64,000 nucleotides of DNA from Allolobophora icterica (taxonomy: Eukaryota > Annelida > Clitellata > Crassiclitellata > Lumbricidae), in the NCBI GenBank assembly GCA_963556255.1, contig OY744613.1, positions 42,749,861 through 42,813,860 of the forward strand, written 5' to 3'. The position numbers were made by a program, and so were the translations under genes. The first letter of the stretch is position 1. Each line of letters begins with the position of its first letter. Below, one piece after another: positions 58,295 through 64,000 of the stretch. The notes under the pieces were generated by a model that worked only from the letters and a program-made list of their open reading frames with translations, was not told the DNA's origin and did no database searches.

Positions 58295-61200
58295 ATGGAA
58301 CAGATAAGCGATATAACGGAATGCTGCATTTGCACCGAGATGTTTACAGATCCAAGAATGCTACCATGTATTCACACATTTTGTCTCAAATGTCTCGAAG
58401 CAACTAGATCGAAATCAGAGAAGAATCCAGGAGACACAATGCCTTGTCCGATCTGTAGGCAACAATTCACCATACCACCTGATGGACTTATTGCTCTTCA
58501 GAAAAACTTCTTCATGGAGAGATTGATGGAAATAGCAAAGGTATCCAAACCGCTTAAGACCACGGTGCTGTGCGATGTGTGTCTAATAAATAAAGATGAT
58601 GGTGCCGATACAGAAGTACATGATGCTTCAAAATACTGCGTTGAATGCCGAGAAAACATGTGTGAGAATTGTTCTGTACAACATAAGCGCCAGAAGTTCA
58701 GCAGAGGTCATCAGACTGTACCTTTCGGAAGCCAGCTTAAGGATGAATTGGTGAAGACGTTAGTAGCTATATACTGCAACCAACATAATAAGGAAGAGCT
58801 GAAGATGTACTGTGCTGATTGTAAGAAAGTGATTTGTATAATGTGCTTCGCAGAGAGTCATCAAATGCACAAATGTTCCGATGTAAACAAAGTAGCGGAT
58901 TCTTTCAGGGACGAGATTTGTATCTTCTTAGCGAAATTAATCGAAGGTTCAAAGGAAGGATTCGCAAGAAAACTCGAGTTGGAAGAGGAGAAAACAAAGT
59001 TCATTGAAGAATTAGATATCACAGAAAATGCTATTAAAGATAGAGCAATGGAATTGAAACAACTTATCGACATGCATGCAAAGGTTCTACTGGATGAATT
59101 GGCTCAGAGAAAGACAACACGTTTGAAAGAAACTGAAAGTAAAAACGAAGAAATCGAAAGATATCTTGCAGTGGTTAACAGCTTCAATGCGTACTGCAGT
59201 GAAATAAAATCCAAGGGAACTCCTACCGACATCTGTCGCTCTGTACATGATTTACGAGCTAGAGCTAACGAATTGCAGGAAGTTATTGCAAAGCAGATTA
59301 AGCAAAGTACTTCTGCCGTTCATATTTCTTTTAAAACATCCGCAATAGAAGCTATCCTGAAAGTGGAGAACATTGTCGGCAGCCTGAAAGGTATATAAAT
59401 ATACAGTCACTCACTATTACCAACATGCATTACTGACTTCTTTATTCGGTTGAAACATTTCCTTATAGTGGTACAGTTATTATGCTCTACAACGAACTAA
59501 AGTGATCACGGTGACTAGCGCATGTTCAGTAAGAGCCCCTTAGGCCTACTCTCCTGCAGATTGACTGCTCAACGTAGCTAACTGTGAAATATTACATCCA
59601 ACATCATACTTATTACACTCTCCCCTTTGATTTTATCATTAGAATCCCTTGCTGCTCACAATTTTATCGTGTTCTTCTGCCAGAATTTCATTGCGAAGAA
59701 TAAAAACAAAATTCTTCAATTGACTATAAAAACAATGTTGATTTAGAATATCAGAAAACCATTTGGTGCTTAATTGGTGTTAAATAAACAGTGTAATAAT
59801 TAATTAATTAGAATACTTTATGTTTTATTTGTCATCTTTGTGCCAATTTTCTACATTAATTTATTTAGAAATCTCGGCATATATTCCCTGCTGCCATCAT
59901 TTCCTTGGGCTCATTTCGGCTGTATATTTTGGAAACTGGGTCCTATGGCGTTTATGTGGGCATACTTGTAGGGTTATGACAACGGTTAAGTCAAAACCTA
60001 CCAATTTGAGAATAATCAAATTTAAAAAAAACTTCGTTGGATGGCAGCATTTCTGTTGTTGACTTTGAATCAACATGGTTTAATCTGTTTTAAATCACTT
60101 TTACGACTTTAGTTGTAGAGCAACATAAATCGCTTGCTACGCTAAAGACGAAAACAGAACAATCAGGTTTGCAAGATTTGATTACTTTTGCGAGAACAAA
60201 AATTTAACTTGAATCATTGTACTTCTCCGTAGGCATACTATTTAAGTTTAATACAAAATTACAAAAATATTAGACATAGAAGCTGATGTTCATTTGCGTA
60301 ATTAATTTAACGAATCCACCTTTACTCTCTTACTACAATTAGGCTACTGCATGCGAGCCGCAAGTCTGGAATTGACCAATCTGAAGGGACAGACAGAATG
60401 TATATTATAACTGCAATAAACTCACAAATTCCCGATTTGTTATCGAAAGAGAAGAAAAAGCGATAGTCGTTTGTAAGTACGGTAGTGTTCAGATGATAGT
60501 CTTTGCATATATTTTCGCGTGTTTATCAAGTACTGAATCGTGGGCCTCTGACACATAGTTGCGCAATTATTTTTCTTTTTACTTTCTAGTTATTTTCATA
60601 ATGCCTTGCGTACTTATTCGAGTAATCTAAGACGAACGCCTATTTGCATCCATAAAACTAATGAAAGCTATTTCCGCCGCACCGTGATCCAGGTCGGTAC
60701 TAACTTCGCTCACTACCCCTTGGATTCTAACTTTGTGAACAGGATGATCGAAATTATATAACTCGAGTACTATTTAAAGATCTATACTGACTGGAAAGAC
60801 TCTCATAAAGTGTATTGCATTGTATTGTAGCCTATCTAAACATTTATAAAGCGCCTCTCACAGTATTCGCTAATCAGAGGCGCTCCCATTGCGAAAGACC
60901 CAGTGAATAGAGGTGGTTTTAAGACAGCGGAACGAGGCACAGTATAGACTCTTCATTATTTATAACAAACCTTATTCTGAAATACTTTCACCCATAGTCT
61001 AACCCCAGATAAATAATTACTTCCTCTCCTATAAATTAATTATTTCTATGTAACAAGTTGTGTTGATGTCAGATTGAGTATGATTAAACGAAAATTGATT
61101 GATTGGTTGATTGAAAAAAAATAACAGGTACTTTCTTTCATTTATTCAGTTTCAGTTGAATTCATCAAAGGACTCGAATGTCCGAATGATATTCAGGCTG

Positions 61201-61985
61201 TGTCTAAACTGAACGACAAAATCTATGTTCTGTACAAATCATCTGGTTGGATTATGCAGTCTACGGTAGTATGTATCTTTGAGGATCGAAATCCATTTCA
61301 GGTTTACAAGAACATCGAGATAAGAGAGATTTTTGGGTGCCAACATGCTGTATCAAGTGACAAGTTAAAATGTCTTTACATCTCTGACTCGCAGAAAAGA
61401 TGCATATGGAAGCTAACGGTTGACGACTTTCAAGTGTTTAAATGGTTGTCCATCGTAGGCGAACTATTCACCCTGTCACTGTCGAATTATGGACATCTTA
61501 TGCTATTGAGATATGATAAAAGGGTGACCCAATTGGAAATCTACGGATCTGATGCCAAGATCATTCAAAGTATTTTATTGTCCTGCGACATAATGATTCC
61601 ACTCCATATCATACAGGAATCAAATGGACAATTCATCATAATTCACAAATCGAATGATTCAAAGATTGGGTCTTGGGCAATCAGTGAATTGAGCAGCAAC
61701 GGACAAATACTTCGCCAGTTTCAGTCAAGAGAAAAATATGAAGAGCTCATGAATCCATTTTATTTGTTTTTGGATTCAGAGAACGATCGACTTTTTGTGG
61801 CTGAAAATGATAAATTTAAATTCAGTTTGGGTATGTTTGACCTTGGTTCACTCGAGTGGAAACAAATTCCTTTAACATCTGAATATCGTTTGCCTCATTG
61901 GCGACCTGCACTGCATTACGATATACGCAAGAAACAATTACTTTTGGAATATTCTAAAGAAGTTGGTGTTTTTCAGATTTATTAG
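58295..61985 (+). CDS. TRIM-C: RING/B-box/coiled-coil protein with propeller-like C-terminus (intact)
   Basis: Probable RING-type ubiquitin ligase. Coding exons 58295-59390 and 61150-61985 (644 codons with stop). Acceptor TTCGTCATTGCAG ends 58263; donor CTGAAAG|GTATAT at 59390; acceptor TTTATTCAG ends 61149; phase 1. RING C10, C13, C25, H27, C30, C33, C51, C54 complete. B-box 1 (C93, C96, C115, C118, C123, C126...), B-box 2 (C161, H164, C173, C176, C181, C184, H189, H192), coil about 200-310. The propeller-like part (366-643) starts VEFIKGLECPNDIQAVSKLN and has repeated strand patterns (LEIYGSDAKIIQSIL, HIIQESNGQFIIIHKS, LFVAENDKFKFSLGMFDLGS) ending VFQIY. The propeller may be NHL- or YVTN-like; substrate unknown. 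This copy is the reference for the defects in A and B. The start is chosen because no ATG lies between the acceptor and 58295. Confidence 0.9.
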
Positions 61986-62029
61986 ACGAGTTTGCAACAG
62001 TTTACAGAATGCTGCACTCTGTGTGCAGC

Positions 62030-62035
62030 AATAAA
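62030..62035 (+). terminator. AATAAA poly(A) signal, TRIM-C
   Basis: AATAAA 45 bp after the stop, followed by an A-run. Confidence 0.55.
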
Positions 62036-62374
62036 AAAACATACATTCAGTAGAATTAATAAGAATACTTATAGTCTAAGTGCTATTTAAACTAACGAAT
62101 TCGTAGAATTGGCTAAGTGTAATAATACACTTACTTCCATAATGAATCAGCCACCAATGTGATTTTAAACTGTGTATTTGTGTATTAAAAATATGATCAA
62201 TATGAGCATTCTACCTTCTCTGAAAGGCCATGCTCTTGGGTCGAATCTTGAGCCGAATCATAGCCGAATCTCATAATAAGGAAAAATTGTCTTTATTAAG
62301 CAACAATTTCATTACCAGATATTTAAAAGAAATTGAAGTTTTCACTCAAGTCTGCGATCTTATTTAGGCTAAAA

Positions 62375-63120
62375 GTTGGACTAATGACGTCACGGAGTTT
62401 CCCGGAAAAGAATCGACATAAGACAGAGGAGCTGTACGAGATGAGGAGGGTTCGGTGTGGCCGGCCTCTGTTGGAGAGGACTGCGATCTGGGGTCTCCTC
62501 CGTTACTAGGGGCCACGTGCAGTATTACATAATCTATCCTAGAGTGCAGCAGTACCGTATGTCTGCCGCGGAGAGATTCTTTGGTTCGGTGGTCGACGCA
62601 GGCGCCACGAGTTCTGGCATACCCAGAGGTAAATTACTTGCCAGCCAAAAAAACCGGATGTTAGGTCCAGCACATCCTTCAGTATATCTCATCAACCCGA
62701 GAAGCCTACCAAAGCCACAGGCCATCGATCATCTTGGAGCAGACTTGAGCTCATGCAGACAGGACGTGGCTACAGTGGTTGAGAGCTGCTCAAGGAAAAA
62801 CACATCGACGCCTCCATGGGATTCGATGGCTACGACATTTTCCGCAGGGATCCGGTGGGTCACAGGGGCGGGGGAGTGGCCGTTTATTGTCAATGTTATC
62901 TTCATCGTGCAATTTCCAACCAAGGACCTTCTTCATCAGTTAGATGGAAATCTTATGGCTTAAGGTCAACGTAAGGGAACGATTCCACTACATCGGTGTT
63001 ATTATTTACCATCCTCCTGAGCCTGATTACTACCCAGATCTCTTCATTCCTTGTGTCGATTCCACGTTGGATGAGATTAATTCTCTAGCCGGGTATTTGA
63101 CTACCATTCTCGCGAGGACT
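62375..63120 (+). mobile_element. LINE 5' part with endonuclease start, copy downstream of TRIM-C
   Basis: Begins with the leader GACTAATGACGTCACGGAGT (CRE at 62385-62392), then a frame-shifted ORF: PSVYLINPRSLPKPQAIDHL followed by GADLSSCRQDVATV, GGGVAVYCQCYLHRAI-like sequence and EILWLKVNVRERFHYIGVII (62944-63040), with YHPPEPDYYPDLF. This is the most complete copy of the LINE start here and shows the uninterrupted joins used to map the insertions at 28248 and 30050. It stops at TTAA (63121). Confidence 0.75.
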
Positions 63121-63124
63121 TTAA

Positions 63125-63440
63125 CCGTCGTAGCATGTTGGGGGACACCAAGCGCGTTTTCATTTAAATAAAATGTAGGGATGCCGTGCACTTAGGAAGC
63201 TGAATTTTTTTTGACTTTTATCATTTATAGCAAGGAATAATTCATGTTAAAATAAATATCCCACACCACTTGTGGGGCATGGTATGAGACGATTATACAC
63301 TTGAGATGTTGGGGTCCAAGTGGACCCCAATGGTAATAATGCATTTGGAGACAACGCACAAATTTAATATTGCAGTTTAATTCAAGATTTTACATTGCAG
63401 TGTCATTGGATTAGTTTATGTAACAGTATATTTTTTTCAT
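63125..63440. mobile_element. Possible TTAA-element (piggyBac-like) end with palindrome
   Basis: LINE homology ends exactly at TTAA (63121-63124). At 63309-63330 lies a near-perfect palindrome with arms TTGGGGTCCA and TGGACCCCAA around AG, analogous in form to the GTTCCCA..TGGGAAC sites of the piggyBac in TRIM-B. No transposase or right end is seen. Confidence 0.3.
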
Positions 63441-64000
63441 TCAGTCATTCATTCTGTGAATTTATATGGCGCCCCTTCAAGTTACATACTCAGGAGCACT
63501 CCCAGCCAAACGGCTAAAAAGAAAGACTTGGAATGATTTATGTAACGCAGGCACTTTGTTCAGAGGTAGTAGGCGCAGTTATGGCGGGAGTCCATTCCAA
63601 GTAGAGGGACCAACAACTGAGAAATCCCGGCGCTGCCTAGTAGAAGAACGAGGACATGGGACCAAGAGCTACCCTCTGGTCGAGGAGCGAGGTGCCCGAC
63701 GCGCTACGACGTCGGACACCGGACGGCAAAGGTCGCGTAGGTAAGATGGGGCGTAGTCAAGAAGACAGCGAAAGAGTAAAGCAATGACCTGACAGAAGAT
63801 ACGCTGGGGAACAGGATGCCAGTGCAACACATGGCACATATAGGCAGAGACAGGAGCATACTTGTAGTTTCGCCCGACGGGTCGAGTAGTTGAGTGTAGA
63901 ACCCGTAGCTACTCAACGAGTTGGAACTCATCAATCACATGACACAGAGAGAAGCAAATGAAAAAGAGGCGTGTGATACGGACCGCTTGTAGCAATTTGT
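63441..64000 (-). mobile_element. LINE relic, polymerase C-terminus and 3' end
   Basis: Tail side TTCAGTCATTCATTCTGTGA then GGCGCCCCTTCAAGTTACAT and GGAGCACTCCCAGCC equals the 3' ends at 57106 and 22660. Upstream (minus strand, 63930-63700) the frames resemble CHVLHWHPVPQRI and RDLC..PVSDVVARRA, the C-terminal LHWLPVPQRI box. It runs off the window. Confidence 0.7.

Overview
The window is eukaryotic nuclear DNA from an animal, most likely a marine invertebrate. The genes have introns (GT-AG junctions, phase-1 intron, AATAAA signals). Coding density is very low, and the spaces between genes are packed with LINE relics, tRNA-derived SINEs, hAT/piggyBac/mariner DNA transposons, an LTR element, satellites and long microsatellites. 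The frequent TAGGCCTA word, a local expansion of RING/B-box genes and a SCAN-like Gag would fit an echinoderm or related deuterostome. That assignment is an impression, not a proof.

The backbone is a triplicated locus, all on the + strand. It carries three TRIM-type (RING, two B-boxes, coiled coil) genes whose last exon encodes a beta-propeller-like domain: TRIM-A (CDS 3369-8345), TRIM-B (33103-39086) and TRIM-C (58295-61985). Each has the same plan: an AT-rich TTCTATTC-type repeat, a palindromic promoter block GGTTTC-N4-GAAACC, a short 5' untranslated exon with a CGCCATTTT motif, one long RING/B-box/coil exon, a phase-1 intron, the propeller exon, and the 5' part of a LINE just downstream. 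TRIM-C is intact (643 codons). TRIM-B is open but has lost the ancestral start frame and would start at a later ATG (635 codons). TRIM-A looks like a pseudogene: one RING zinc ligand is changed Cys to Arg and one base is missing in the propeller exon.

Region by region: 0-2 kb has a possible small secreted peptide and a minus-strand LINE. 2-8.6 kb is TRIM-A, with a hAT element in its intron. 8.6-10 kb is a 195-bp satellite. 10.3-23 kb is a graveyard of LINE, SINE and MITE copies. 23.2-27.2 kb holds microsatellites and a 127-bp satellite. 27.2-32 kb is a nest of transposons (LINE, foldback-like element, SINE, piggyBac-like end, mariner relic with two MITEs). 32-40.3 kb is TRIM-B, with a piggyBac element in its intron. 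40.3-43.4 kb has degenerate repeats and LINE ends. 43.6-54.7 kb is a tandem LTR retroelement (LTR-internal-LTR-internal-LTR, minus strand) bounded by one 5-bp target duplication, with two copies of a 778-residue Gag-protease ORF and no polymerase. 56-63.1 kb is TRIM-C, with a LINE and MITE in its first intron. The end is another LINE relic.

Because the three TRIM units are paralogous, each serves as an empty-site control for insertions in the others, so several transposon boundaries below can be set to the base. The host genes probably act as ubiquitin ligases; nothing in the sequence says what their propellers bind.
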